A stretch of DNA of 64,000 nucleotides from Clostridiales bacterium (GTDB lineage Bacteria > Bacillota > Clostridia > Lachnospirales > Lachnospiraceae). Numbering within the stretch: position 1 is the stretch's first letter; the number at the start of each line of letters is the position of its first letter. Positions 34,099-43,140 of this stretch are shown here, in pieces. Below the pieces are notes generated by a model. The model had not been told where the DNA came from and did no database searches. It worked only from the letters and a program-made list of their open reading frames with translations. The position numbers and the translations under genes are program-made. The stretch is from the NCBI GenBank assembly GCA_022770525.1, contig JALEHN010000067.1:1-64000 (forward strand), written 5' to 3'.

Positions 34099-34154
34099 TT
34101 TTTATGGTTTTTCTAATGTAAATTTAATTTAATGGTAACTGTTTGATTTGATCA

Positions 34155-34685
34155 TCAGCTCATCCAACCCGCAAATAAAATACTCATCCCGATGCCGGCT
34201 GCTGTGGAAATCATTGCACCGGGCAGTGTATATCTTGTTTTTGAGACCTTCGCTGCCATAAAATACACACTCATTGTATAAAATATTGTTTCTGTACTTG
34301 AAAGCATCAGTGATGCCGTAAGGCCTGAAAAAGAATCCGTCCCGTAGGTTTCGTATACATCAAGCAAAAGTCCTGTCGACGCCGAAGATGAAAACATTTT
34401 TACAATGGCAAGGGTAAACACTTCCACAGCCATGTTGATTCGATGAAGAATCGGCTCAAACAGCTTTCCCATAATGTCAAAAAATGTGGAAGCCCGCAGA
34501 ACGCCGACTGCCAGAATAAGACCGATCAGTGTCGGCATGATTCCCGCAACAATATGGAGTCCCTCCTTTGCACCTTCCACAAACCGGTCATAAACATTCA
34601 CCTTCGACAAGATGCCAAAACCGACAATGTACAAAATGACCGCCGGTAATATACATGCCGATACATAACTGATGACATGCCCCAT
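34155..34685 (-). CDS. spmB: Spore maturation protein B
   Basis: 176 residues from the ATG at 34685. A nucleoside-recognition (Gate) domain membrane protein with five or so helices; signature segments GIMPTLIGLILAVGVLRAS, KMFSSSASTGLLLDVYETYG and MSSTETIFYTMSVYFMAAKVSKTRYTLPGA. SpmA and SpmB are required for spore core dehydration in Bacillus and Clostridium. Directly downstream of spmA. Its presence suggests an organism of sporulating ancestry. Confidence 0.9.
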   Translation of the reverse strand: MGHVISYVSACILPAVILYIVGFGILSKVNVYDRFVEGAKEGLHIVAGIMPTLIGLILAVGVLRASTFFDIMGKLFEPILHRINMAVEVFTLAIVKMFSSSASTGLLLDVYETYGTDSFSGLTASLMLSSTETIFYTMSVYFMAAKVSKTRYTLPGAMISTAAGIGMSILFAGWMS

Positions 34686-34689
34686 CAAA

Positions 34690-35352
34690 TCACGACCTCT
34701 GATCCATCAAATGATCCATCATTTTGCAAAAAATAATCGCTGCCGCTGTACTGACTGCGGTCGCTGCAATGGCAGGACCGATAATCGAAGTGGGATCCGC
34801 ACTTTTGTACTGACTGCGGTAAGCGATAATATTCACCGGAATCAGCTGCAGCGACGAGATATTGAGTATTAAAAAGGTACACATCTCATTGCTGGCAATA
34901 CCTTCCGGCATGACTTTGAATTTTTTTCTGCTGCGGCTGTCTGCCCTCATTCCATTTTTTAAAGCGCGTCGTTCTTTTTCAAGTTCGCTAAGACTTTCCA
35001 TTGCTTTAAGTCCGGCAGGTGTTGCAGCCCACCCAAGTCCCAGTATATTGGCAACAAAATTTGTGGCTATGTAACCGACAGCCGGATGATTTTTGGGAAT
35101 ACCCGGAAACAAAAATCGGATGACCGGCTGCATTTTCACTGCCATTGCCTCCAGCAATCCCGCCTTTTCACCGATTTTTAAAATACCGGTCCACATCGCG
35201 ACAACACCAAGCATTGTCAGACACAGTTCCACCGCCTCCTGCGATGCATTAACAAGCGCTTCTGATACCTCATTCATATGCCCTGTCACCGCACCTGTAA
35301 TAATCCCAAGAAACATCATCGAAGCCCACAGATAATTAAGCATTTGATCCAC
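34690..35352 (-). CDS. spmA: Spore maturation protein A
   Basis: 220 residues; a GTG opens the frame at 35352 and an ATG at 35343 is equally plausible. Gate-domain signatures: AVELCLTMLGVVAMWTGILKI, LFPGIPKNHPAVGYIATNFVANILGLGWAATPAG and NEMCTFLILNISSLQLIPV. Partner of SpmB; together they act in spore cortex/core maturation. 28 nt downstream of rsmI on the same strand. Confidence 0.9.
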   Translation of the reverse strand: MDQMLNYLWASMMFLGIITGAVTGHMNEVSEALVNASQEAVELCLTMLGVVAMWTGILKIGEKAGLLEAMAVKMQPVIRFLFPGIPKNHPAVGYIATNFVANILGLGWAATPAGLKAMESLSELEKERRALKNGMRADSRSRKKFKVMPEGIASNEMCTFLILNISSLQLIPVNIIAYRSQYKSADPTSIIGPAIAATAVSTAAAIIFCKMMDHLMDQRS

Positions 35353-35380
35353 CGATGATTTTTTTATAACTTATGCATCA

Positions 35381-36220
35381 TCACGAAATAAAATGCTGAT
35401 AAATTTCCCTTTTTGGCACACCTCTGTCCGCGGCAACGGCTTTCATCGCCTCTTTTTTATTCATGCCCTTTGCAAGATAAATATCCATATGTTCTTCAAT
35501 GCTGATGTTTTCCCATGACTGGCGTACTTCTTCGTCCAGCTGTTCCTGTAAAATCCCCTCAACGACCAGCACAAACTCCCCTTTTGGCGGATTTTCCTCA
35601 TAGTAAACCATCGCTTCTTTTGCCGTCATCATCAGTGCATTTTCATAACGCTTCGTCAGTTCCTTACAAAAAACAATCCGTCGGCCGGATATATAGGACG
35701 CCATAAGTTCCAATGTCTTTAAAAGCCGGTGGGGCGCCTCATAAAATACTGTCGTTCTCGTTTCGGTTTTAAGTCTTTCAAGAACCAATGACCGCTCTTT
35801 TTTATCCGTCGGTAAAAATCCTTCAAAGCAAAAACGCCTTGTAGAAAGCCCTGACATCGTCAACGCTGTAATGCACGCTGCAGGTCCCGGTATGCTTGTG
35901 ACCTCTATCCCTGCCTCCCTGCAGAAACGCACCAGTTCCTCCCCAGGGTCTGATATCCCCGGTGTCCCCGCATCACTGACAAGGGCAATATTTTTTCCTT
36001 CCATCATCAAAGATACAAGATAATGCCCTTTGTCGATCTTATTGTATTCATGGTAACTGGTCATCGGCGTCTTAATCTCAAAATGATTCAGAAGCTTAAT
36101 CGTATTTCTCGTATCCTCAGCAGCAATTAAATCTGCATTTTTCAAAGTTTCAATACACCGAAATGTCATATCCGATAAATTACCAATGGGTGTGGCACAT
36201 AAAAAAAGCTTTCCTGCCAT
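35381..36220 (-). CDS. rsmI: 16S rRNA (cytidine1402-2'-O)-methyltransferase
   Basis: 279 residues from the ATG at 36220 (AAGGAGG about 11 nt upstream; the frame extends to 36253). Tetrapyrrole-methylase fold: LFLCATPIGNLSDMTFR, IAAEDTRNTIKLLNHF, LVSDAGTPGISDPGEELVR, SIPGPAACITALTMSGLS and VFYEAPHRL. RsmI methylates C1402 of 16S rRNA in the decoding centre. Leads into spmA-spmB. Confidence 0.94.
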   Translation of the reverse strand: MAGKLFLCATPIGNLSDMTFRCIETLKNADLIAAEDTRNTIKLLNHFEIKTPMTSYHEYNKIDKGHYLVSLMMEGKNIALVSDAGTPGISDPGEELVRFCREAGIEVTSIPGPAACITALTMSGLSTRRFCFEGFLPTDKKERSLVLERLKTETRTTVFYEAPHRLLKTLELMASYISGRRIVFCKELTKRYENALMMTAKEAMVYYEENPPKGEFVLVVEGILQEQLDEEVRQSWENISIEEHMDIYLAKGMNKKEAMKAVAADRGVPKREIYQHFIS

Positions 36221-36280
36221 AGGTTTATTATCCTCCTTGTGTAAAAAATTCAAAAAATTAAAAAAATTTCATCAAAACAC

Positions 36281-36309
36281 TTGATTTATTTTTCGAAATC
36301 TGGTAATAT
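36281..36309 (+). promoter_or_regulatory. Promoter of tRNA-Leu
   Basis: TTGATT (36281-36286), a 17-bp spacer and TAATAT (36304-36309), about 9 bp before the tRNA. Confidence 0.7.
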
Positions 36310-36317
36310 ACTCTCAT

Positions 36318-36400
36318 GCAGAAGTGGCGGAATGGCAGACGCGCTAGATTCAGGTTCTAGTGCTCGCAAGGGCGTGTGGGTTCAACTCCCATCTTCTGCA
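36318..36400 (+). tRNA. tRNA-Leu (anticodon CAG)
   Basis: 83 nt. The acceptor arm GCAGAAG pairs with CTTCTGC before discriminator A. The anticodon stem CTAGA/TCTAG encloses TTCAGGT, giving anticodon CAG. A long variable arm (TGCTCGCAAGGGCGT) and the T-arm GTGGGTTCAACTCCCAT are as expected for class II tRNA-Leu. CCA is not encoded. A T run follows. Confidence 0.95.
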
Positions 36401-36616
36401 TTATTTTTTTGCCCTGATTTTCAAGGGTAAAACGCAGATATGCTTATAAATACTGCATTTTCTAAGCATTTTTCACGTCGTTTCATAACAATAGATTATA
36501 TAATATAATCTGTGCTTATGCAAGAATTGTCCACGGAAACGCCCACAAAAACGCTTATTTTCTTACCTATATAATGTGAGAACATTGCTCCCGCCAATAT
36601 TATTTTATTTCCTGCT

Positions 36617-36871
36617 TCAACTTGGAAGTATACTATTTTTATAATCTCTTGTGACTTTTCCGTTTATCGGGTCAACAACAACGTAAGCATAGAATTTCAT
36701 CGGTGTTTCGTCACCCATTGGAACATCAATTTCTTCAGTGTCCATTCCTAAATTATATAAAAATTTTCCTTCATGTGATAATCCATAAGTGCAGCAGCAA
36801 AGATGCTTGTGTTGTTCAACAAATTCCTTTCCCAACATATCCACACATTCATCAAGCGCAATTTTCATCAT
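36617..36871 (-). CDS. Hypothetical protein at a recombination junction
   Basis: 84 residues if started at 36871 (GAGG 5 nt upstream), or 90 from 36889. It begins MMKIALDECVDMLGKEFVEQ, has a CCC cluster near residue 27-30 and ends in VVVDPINGKVTRDYKNSILPS. I do not recognise the family. The region just upstream of its start abruptly becomes cation-efflux coding sequence on the other strand, so its native promoter may have been lost. Confidence 0.55.
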   Translation of the reverse strand: MMKIALDECVDMLGKEFVEQHKHLCCCTYGLSHEGKFLYNLGMDTEEIDVPMGDETPMKFYAYVVVDPINGKVTRDYKNSILPS

Positions 36872-36884
36872 TCTTTCCTCGCTC

Positions 36885-37334
36885 AGCATTGATTCAGCCG
36901 CACTGATGGCCGACGCGTGGCATCATCGCTCAGACGCATTGTCTTCCATCGGCGCATTCATCGGTATCGCAGGTTCAAGACTTGGTTTTCCAGTCATGGA
37001 TTCCGCTGCCAGCCTTGTCATTTTTATTTTCATCGCAAAAGCCGCCTTTGATATTTTCAAAGATGCCGTGGACAAAATGGTAGACCATTCCTGCGACGAA
37101 CATACAGAAAAAGAAATTTATGATTGTGTGATCGCACACAGCGATGTACTCGGTATAGATATGCTTCAGAGCCGTATCTTCGGCAACAAAATATATATTG
37201 ATCTGGAAATCGAAGTTTGTGCGGATTATACACTGGAAAAAGCACACGATATCGCTGAAGAAGTCCACAAAGACATCGAAAAGAGCTTTCCGAAAGTCAA
37301 GCATGTCATGATTCATGTCAATCCGGTAAAATAG
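36885..37334 (+). pseudogene. C-terminal part of a cation diffusion facilitator (CDF) transporter
   Basis: From about codon 36885 the + frame reads SIDSAALMADAWHHRSDALS, the CDF transmembrane metal site (here AxxxD and HHRSD), then DSAASLVIFIFIAKAAFDI, and a cytoplasmic domain ending in SFPKVKHVMIHVNPVK. The first three to four membrane helices are absent: upstream sequence is antisense of the hypothetical gene. A normal CDF protein has about 300-390 residues, so this is a 5'-truncated remnant of about 149 codons. Confidence 0.8.
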
Positions 37335-37344
37335 CATCATCAAA

Positions 37345-37392
37345 CAGAGGCAGCCTGTGCTTTAAAATGCCAGGCTGCCATATCTTTGATCT
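37345..37392. terminator. Hairpin between the CDF remnant and the YhhN gene
   Basis: GGCAGCCT (37349-37356) pairs with AGGCTGCC (37372-37379). The T tail is weak on both strands, so it is a probable shared terminator. Confidence 0.5.
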
Positions 37393-37394
37393 TA

Positions 37395-38054
37395 CTATCC
37401 TATACATCCCGCAAAAACACCAAGCGCGAAGACAGCGCCATAGTATAATGCCATAATGATTCTTGTATTTTTAATACTTTGCCTGCCTTCAATAAATGTA
37501 CCGGCCAAAATATAGTCCGACGCAGTAAACATCACACCGCCTGCCGCAGCCCAAATACCCCTGATAAGGCCTGAATGAACCGCAATATCTACAGCCGTTG
37601 TCACAGCCGCGGCACACATGCCGCAAAGCAGCGCCGCATAAGCAAGTGCAGGCACGAGCAGCTTTTCCCGTTTCAGTTTCCTTGTCCATTTCCCGAAGGT
37701 GCCAATAAAAACGCCGATCAGCACAGCCCAGAAAAGCACCGTGTAAAACCTAAATCCGCCGCACTGTATCAATGCAATAATAAAACAAATATGGGCAGCC
37801 GCAAACAGAAGTATCCCCGCTGCAAAATAAAGATCAAGAAAAATGTCTGCCAGAGCGCACAGTATAATTCCTCCGACAAACAGCCAGCGTACAGCTGCCG
37901 AACCATTATCAGCAAGAGAAAGTGCCGGAATGACCGCCATAAATGTCGCTATTCCCTTAAGCGGAAGCAGCTTTTTACCATATACCGGTGTATAATTCAC
38001 ATAAACAAATCCAAAAAGTGCCATTAAGATTGCTGCTGCACAAGCCATTAACAC
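37395..38054 (-). CDS. YhhN-family (lysoplasmalogenase-like) membrane protein
   Basis: 219 residues from a GTG (AGGAGG about 10 nt upstream), with about eight hydrophobic helices. Family pattern: LLPLKGIATFMAV, ALADIFLDLYFAAGILLFAAAHICFI with the conserved Asp and His, and GGVMFTASDYILAGTFIEGR. Some members hydrolyse the vinyl-ether bond of lysoplasmalogens, and plasmalogen lipids occur in anaerobic Clostridia; activity here is inferred only. Monocistronic. Confidence 0.82.
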   Translation of the reverse strand: MLMACAAAILMALFGFVYVNYTPVYGKKLLPLKGIATFMAVIPALSLADNGSAAVRWLFVGGIILCALADIFLDLYFAAGILLFAAAHICFIIALIQCGGFRFYTVLFWAVLIGVFIGTFGKWTRKLKREKLLVPALAYAALLCGMCAAAVTTAVDIAVHSGLIRGIWAAAGGVMFTASDYILAGTFIEGRQSIKNTRIIMALYYGAVFALGVFAGCIG

Positions 38055-38179
38055 AATACCTGAACCTCCTGAAATTCTTTTTCATATTTCCTGCCAAATT
38101 TTTTCATATTTTACAACTTAAATTGCCGTGCATAATTATTTTTTTCCTGTGCATCCTTATCATCAAAGGAGGTTTTACG

Positions 38180-38332
38180 ATGGAAAAAGAAAACTTATGC
38201 TGCAATAGCTGTCATTACAAATTAGCCGATCTGCCTTTGTCATGCCGCGAAAAATTCGCGGAATTCGAACAGGAACTCAATCGGCAGGGCTACTGGAATA
38301 TCGCACTGGTTGCATATCAAAAAACGGAATAA
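38180..38332 (+). CDS. Small hypothetical protein with a Cys cluster
   Basis: 50 residues from the ATG at 38180, with AAGGAGG 7 nt upstream. It starts MEKENLCCNSCHYKLADLPL and holds four Cys within the first 25 residues (CCNSC and C), which could form a small metal site, then an amphipathic helix. No family is recognised. The strong RBS supports translation. Confidence 0.55.
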   Translation: MEKENLCCNSCHYKLADLPLSCREKFAEFEQELNRQGYWNIALVAYQKTE

Positions 38333-38375
38333 AAACGTAAAAGTACTGCAATACTATATGATCAGCGGGCAAATT

Positions 38376-39431
38376 TTATTTCATATAATTCTTTAAAAAC
38401 TCAATCAGTGTCTGCATCTGCTCATCTGTACCTATCGTAATACGCAGATAATTGTCAATCCGCGGAAGGCTGAAGTACCGGACATAAATATCCTTTTCTC
38501 TGAGCGCCGCAAATAAGTCCGACGCTTTATAGTCCGGATGTGATGCAAAAATAAAATTTGCCCCCGGTTCATTAAACTTAAATCCAAGCTTTCTAAGCTC
38601 ATTTGCTGTCCAGCTTCTTGTGGCCTTAATCTTCTCCACACACTGTTTAAAATACGCTTCATCTTTCACAGCTTCCACGCCAAGGACAAGGGATGTCTGA
38701 TTCATTGTATAAGAATTAATCGAATATTTTACATCGTTCATTGCCTTAATAAGCGCAGGCTGACCAATGGCATAGCCGATACGCATACCTGCCATGGAAC
38801 GTGATTTTGAAAATGTCTGAACCACGAGGAGGTTGTCGTATTCAGGTATAAGTTCTATGGCTGATGGTCCCGCAAAATCGATATAAGCCTCATCCACAAC
38901 AACGACAACGTCCGGATTGTTTTTTACGATATCCTCCACGAAAGACAGATTCTCATAATATGAAGTCGGCGCATTTGGATTCGGGAATACGATGCCGCCG
39001 CTTCCGCCGAAGTAATCTTCTTTGACAATACGGAAATTTTCATCCACCGGTTTTGTCTCATACGGAATTCTGTATACATCTGCCCATACAGGATAAAATG
39101 AGTATGTAATATCCGGGAAAAAAATGGGTTTATCTGAATTAAAAAAAGTTAGAAACGCCACTGACAGTACATCATCCGAGCCAACACCTGTAAACACCAT
39201 ATCTTCCGAAACATGATAATAATCAGCCAACGTTTGGTTAAGATTTCTGCATGCCGGATCCGGATAAAGACGAAGCCTGTCTTCATCAAAATGGTCTAAA
39301 AGACTGCGGACACCGGGTGCCGGCGGATACGGATTTTCATTGGTATTCAGCTTTATCATTGACGGACGGTTCGGCTGTTCGCCCGGTGTATACGGAACAA
39401 CTTTACGTACTTTATCCTGCCATAATTTCAT
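38376..39431 (-). CDS. hisC: Histidinol-phosphate aminotransferase
   Basis: 351 residues from the ATG at 39431 (GGGAGG 8 nt upstream); the longer frame to 39506 has no RBS. Class I/II PLP aminotransferase of the HisC group: MIKLNTNENPYPPAPGV, GVGSDDVLSVAFLTFF, VVVVDEAYIDFAG and the PLP lysine in TFSKSRSMAGMRIGYAIG. It converts imidazole-acetol phosphate to histidinol phosphate in histidine synthesis. It stands alone, away from other his genes. Confidence 0.92.
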   Translation of the reverse strand: MKLWQDKVRKVVPYTPGEQPNRPSMIKLNTNENPYPPAPGVRSLLDHFDEDRLRLYPDPACRNLNQTLADYYHVSEDMVFTGVGSDDVLSVAFLTFFNSDKPIFFPDITYSFYPVWADVYRIPYETKPVDENFRIVKEDYFGGSGGIVFPNPNAPTSYYENLSFVEDIVKNNPDVVVVVDEAYIDFAGPSAIELIPEYDNLLVVQTFSKSRSMAGMRIGYAIGQPALIKAMNDVKYSINSYTMNQTSLVLGVEAVKDEAYFKQCVEKIKATRSWTANELRKLGFKFNEPGANFIFASHPDYKASDLFAALREKDIYVRYFSLPRIDNYLRITIGTDEQMQTLIEFLKNYMK

Positions 39432-39591
39432 TATCAATTCCTCCCTTAAATTTAAGTTATACTGATTGCAGCCGTCAAAGGCATGGAATCTTTTTCTTAT
39501 AAACATAAGTCATCTCATCACCACTTTAGTATACTACATTAAACCTGTTTTTGCCATACCTTATCAGTCATTGAACAGGGTAATATCCTAC

Positions 39592-39636
39592 AGAAAAAGC
39601 GAAGAATCTCTGCTTTTTCAGATTCTTCGCCTTCAT
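39592..39636 (-). terminator. Terminator of the rho-prfA cluster
   Basis: Perfect 11-bp stem GCGAAGAATCT / AGATTCTTCGC (39599-39609, 39620-39630); on the minus strand it is followed by TTTTTCTG. Confidence 0.85.
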
Positions 39637-39731
39637 TCATCTTATTTCAGCTATTTTTTATGCACTGTTTTTTATTCACAATTTTTATCTGCCATTTTAT
39701 GGCTATTTTTTATTCATGATTATTTTATACA

Positions 39732-40805
39732 TTATTCTTCATTCATATTTGACAGCTTGGCCGCCTGATCTGCGGCAGTAAGGCTGTCTATAATTTCATC
39801 AAGGTCTCCGTTGATAATACTGTCCAGTTTGTGCAGGGTAAGCTTGATACGGTGATCCGTACATCTTCCCTGAGGATAGTTGTATGTCCGGATTTTTTCC
39901 GAACGATCCCCTGTGCCGACCTGATTTTTACGAAGCGAAGCTTCTTCCTTCTGCTTCTTTTCCAGTTCAAGATCATACAGTCTTGAACGCAGTACTTTCA
40001 GGCCTTTTTCCTTGTTTTTAAGCTGGGACTTTTCATCCTGACATGAAATAACAATACCTGTCGGAATGTGTGTAATACGGACAGCAGAGTCGGTCGTATT
40101 GACACACTGACCGCCGTTGCCTGATGCACGGAACACATCTATACGCACATCATTCATATCCAACTGAACATCGACATCTTCCGCCTCAGGCATAATGGCC
40201 ACGGTAACTGTGGACGTATGGATACGTCCCGCGGATTCTGTCTCAGGCACACGCTGTACACGGTGAACACCGCTCTCAAACTTAAGTTTTGAATAAGCGC
40301 CGTTACCGTTGATCATAAAAATAATTTCCTTAAAACCGCCAAGACCGTTTTCATTGACGCTCATCATCTCTATTTTCCAGCGCTTTGTTTCTGCGTATTT
40401 TGAGTACATGCGGAAAAGATCCGCCGCAAATAAAGCTGCTTCATCACCGCCGGCACCGGCACGGATTTCTACGATAACATTCTTCTCATCCATCGGATCC
40501 TTTGGAATAAGAAGAATCTTAAGCTGATTTTCAATTTCTTCCAGTCTGCTCTTGCTTTCTGCAAGCTCTTCCTTTGCCAGTTCACGCATTTCCTCGTCGC
40601 TTTCTGTTTCAAGCATTTCCAGACTATCCTCGATATCCTGCTTTGTCTGTTTATATTCTGTATATTTTTCAGCAAGAGGTGTCAGATCCGTCTGTTCTTT
40701 CATCAACTTACGGAATCTTGCCTGGTCGTTAACAACCTCCGGATCGTTGAGTTCTTCCAACACCTGCTGATATCTGATCAAAATATCATCTAAACGATCA
40801 AACAT
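39732..40805 (-). CDS. prfA: Peptide chain release factor 1
   Basis: 357 residues. The RF1 N-terminal helices ([22 protein letters not shown]), the [11 protein letters not shown] motif, and the catalytic GGQ loop in [20 protein letters not shown]. Length and the helical C-terminus are normal. It terminates translation at UAA and UAG. This is relevant because the nearby MtmB-like gene contains no amber codon. 23 nt downstream of prmC, which modifies its GGQ glutamine. Confidence 0.95.
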   Translation of the reverse strand: MFDRLDDILIRYQQVLEELNDPEVVNDQARFRKLMKEQTDLTPLAEKYTEYKQTKQDIEDSLEMLETESDEEMRELAKEELAESKSRLEEIENQLKILLIPKDPMDEKNVIVEIRAGAGGDEAALFAADLFRMYSKYAETKRWKIEMMSVNENGLGGFKEIIFMINGNGAYSKLKFESGVHRVQRVPETESAGRIHTSTVTVAIMPEAEDVDVQLDMNDVRIDVFRASGNGGQCVNTTDSAVRITHIPTGIVISCQDEKSQLKNKEKGLKVLRSRLYDLELEKKQKEEASLRKNQVGTGDRSEKIRTYNYPQGRCTDHRIKLTLHKLDSIINGDLDEIIDSLTAADQAAKLSNMNEE

Positions 40806-40828
40806 TTTTTCGCCTCCAATACTTTTAT

Positions 40829-41680
40829 CTATGAATTGTTTACCGCATATACGACCCGGTTAAGACCCGCAAGGTCTTTTTTAACCCTGATCTGTGAAAA
40901 ATCAGCTGCAGCAAGAAGCTCTGATACGCTATCTGCCTGATCCCAGCCTATTTCAAAAAAGATCATGCCGTTTTCCTTTAAATGAGCTTTCGCCCCTGAA
41001 ATAATTTTTCTGTAAAAATACAGGCCGTCATCATGGCCGTCCAGAGCCATCACCGGTTCATGATCTCTGACCTCCGGCATCAGTGCCAATACTTCTTTCG
41101 ATGCAATATACGGCGGATTTGAAACGATGACATCAAACTTCTTCATGCCAAAAGTCAAATCAACGCCTTCGTACAAGTCACTGCGGACAAATGTCAGATT
41201 GTCCGTATGGTTCAGTGCTGCATTGGTTTTCGCCACTTTCAGAGCACCCAAAGATAAATCGGCACCCACACCACAACCGACTGCGACATTGGCCGCAAGG
41301 CTGATCAGAATGCATCCCGACCCCGTACACATATCAAGAACATCCATGTCACTCTTTAAATACTCAAGCACTGTTTCAACAAGAACTTCTGTATCCTGCC
41401 GGGGAACAAGGACATTTTCATCCACATAAAAATCCAGACCCATAAACGCCTGCGTATGTGTGATGTACTGCAGCGGATAATGAGCCGCTCTTTTTTCAAT
41501 ACATCTTTTGTACTTTTCTTCCTGTTCGGGCGGTACTGCTTCAGCCGGTGACATAAGATAACTCACCCTGTTTATTCCTGTCACATAGGCAAACAACAGC
41601 CACGCATCATTATGACTATTGATAATGTCATGGGCTTCAAGTGTCTGTCTGCCGTAATCGATCAACTGCCTGCGGTTCAT
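40829..41680 (-). CDS. prmC: Release factor glutamine N5-methyltransferase
   Basis: 283 residues. N-terminal helical domain, then the SAM-binding motif [16 protein letters not shown] and the catalytic [13 protein letters not shown] (NPPY). It methylates the glutamine of the GGQ motif in RF1/RF2. Its start overlaps the DUF1385 stop by 4 nt, and prfA follows, the usual coupling. Confidence 0.95.
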   Translation of the reverse strand: MNRRQLIDYGRQTLEAHDIINSHNDAWLLFAYVTGINRVSYLMSPAEAVPPEQEEKYKRCIEKRAAHYPLQYITHTQAFMGLDFYVDENVLVPRQDTEVLVETVLEYLKSDMDVLDMCTGSGCILISLAANVAVGCGVGADLSLGALKVAKTNAALNHTDNLTFVRSDLYEGVDLTFGMKKFDVIVSNPPYIASKEVLALMPEVRDHEPVMALDGHDDGLYFYRKIISGAKAHLKENGMIFFEIGWDQADSVSELLAAADFSQIRVKKDLAGLNRVVYAVNNS

Positions 41681-42624
41681 TGTTCTTCATCTCCGCCGCC
41701 GGCTTTGACTCTTGCCTGAAAATCACGCCAGTCATAAATAGACTCAATGGCTGCAATCGCCACCTCAAGCATCTCTTCGTCAGGCTCACGGGTCGTCAGT
41801 TTCTGCATACAAAATCCCGGCTTACTGATGATATCCACCAGACGCGACTGATGCCGCCCGGCCCACTGTAAAATCTCATATGCAATTCCCGCAATGACAG
41901 GAACAAGTGCAATACGAATCACAAGCTTTGTCACTGTCCCTTCCACAGGAACAAAAGTGAAAAATAACATATGAACAATCACACAGAGCAAAACGACGAT
42001 CAAAAGGAAACTTGTCCCGCATCTTTTATGAAATCTTGAATACTTCATAGCATTGGCCGGCGTCAGCTCTTCGCCGTGTTCGATACAGTTAATGGTTTTA
42101 TGTTCTGCACCGTGATACATAAATACGCGCTGAATATCCTTCATTCGGGCAATCAGCACAATATATAACAGAAAAAGGGCAATTCTTATGATCCCTTCAA
42201 TGAGCGACAATATAAAATTTGAACTGGTAAAACGCGCAAACAGATTTGATGCAAGAAACGGCAGTGCCATAAAAATTCCCAGCGCCAGCACGATGGAAAG
42301 TATGACTGTAAATCCCATCATCAGCTTATCTGTCAATTTCTCTTTTTTTTCATCTTTTTCACTTTCACCGTTTTCATCTTCATCATAAAACTCGGCAGAA
42401 TATGTCAGTGTCGACATGCCCAGAACAAGTGAATCTATAAAAGCGAATACACCGCGCAATATAGGCACTTTGCGCATATTCAGCTTTGAAACAAGTCCCT
42501 CATAAACATCTTTTTTTATCTCAATCTCATGATCAGGCTTTCGCACAGCCACAGCATAATCATCACCGTTTCGCATCATGATTCCTTCAATCACAGCCTG
42601 ACCGCCGATTTTTGCATATTTCAT
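41677..42624 (-). CDS. DUF1385 family membrane protein
   Basis: 315 residues. DUF1385 landmarks: KIGGQAVIEGIMMRNGDDYA, the LRGVFAFIDSLVLGMSTLTYSA segment, a membrane region with four to five helices, and FMYHGAEHKTINCIEHGEELTPANA with conserved His residues. Commonly located between rpmE and prmC in Clostridia, as here. The function is unknown; a possible metal-dependent membrane enzyme (inference from the HGAEHKT motif). Confidence 0.9.
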   Translation of the reverse strand: MKYAKIGGQAVIEGIMMRNGDDYAVAVRKPDHEIEIKKDVYEGLVSKLNMRKVPILRGVFAFIDSLVLGMSTLTYSAEFYDEDENGESEKDEKKEKLTDKLMMGFTVILSIVLALGIFMALPFLASNLFARFTSSNFILSLIEGIIRIALFLLYIVLIARMKDIQRVFMYHGAEHKTINCIEHGEELTPANAMKYSRFHKRCGTSFLLIVVLLCVIVHMLFFTFVPVEGTVTKLVIRIALVPVIAGIAYEILQWAGRHQSRLVDIISKPGFCMQKLTTREPDEEMLEVAIAAIESIYDWRDFQARVKAGGGDEEQ

Positions 42625-42743
42625 AAATCGCCTGCTTTCTTTCTCATCAGATCAATCATTTCCATAGGCATCCTAACGCCTCCCGAACAGAGCGCTTTTA
42701 ATTCTATGGGCATTTTAAAGAAACTTCCTATAGAATAAAAATA

Positions 42744-42782
42744 TAGGTTGAGATTTTTCAACCTCAACCTTCTTTTTATCAT
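42744..42782 (-). terminator. Hairpin after rpmE
   Basis: AGGTTGAG / CTCAACCT stem (about 42746-42773) followed on the minus strand by ATATTTTTA. A partial terminator within the rho-prfA cluster. Confidence 0.6.
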
Positions 42783-42988
42783 TATCCCTGAGTGATACCA
42801 TATTTACGATTGAATTTATCAATACGTCCACGTGCTGCAGTTGATTTCTGCTGTCCTGTGTAATATGGATGACACTTTGAACAAACTTCGACGTGAATTT
42901 CTGGTTTTGTTGAACCTGTAACAAATTCGTTGCCACAGTTGCAAGTTACTTTTGCCTGATAATACTTTGGATGGATTCCTTCTCTCAT
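42782..42988 (-). CDS. rpmE: 50S ribosomal protein L31
   Basis: 68 residues from the ATG at 42988 (GAGGTG upstream; the frame also opens at a GTG inside the RBS). [20 protein letters not shown], then [10 protein letters not shown]: the zinc-binding C+ type of L31 with the CxC and CxxC pairs. Standard neighbour of rho. Confidence 0.96.
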   Translation of the reverse strand: MREGIHPKYYQAKVTCNCGNEFVTGSTKPEIHVEVCSKCHPYYTGQQKSTAARGRIDKFNRKYGITQG

Positions 42989-43140
42989 GTTTTTCACCTC
43001 TTTACGAATTAATGATATAAAAATCGATGAATCATCGACCTGTTATTCTCCAAACAGCTCTGTTATTATATCATAGATTTTTTCTGTATGCAAGCATTAA
43101 TATTAATTATTTAAATAATTTTACATTTTATATCAAACTA

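Noticed and set aside
36491-36509. Palindrome AGATTATATAATATAATCT after the tRNA
   Set aside because: Very AT-rich and without an adjacent gene or T tail; chance symmetry is likely, so it was not called an operator.
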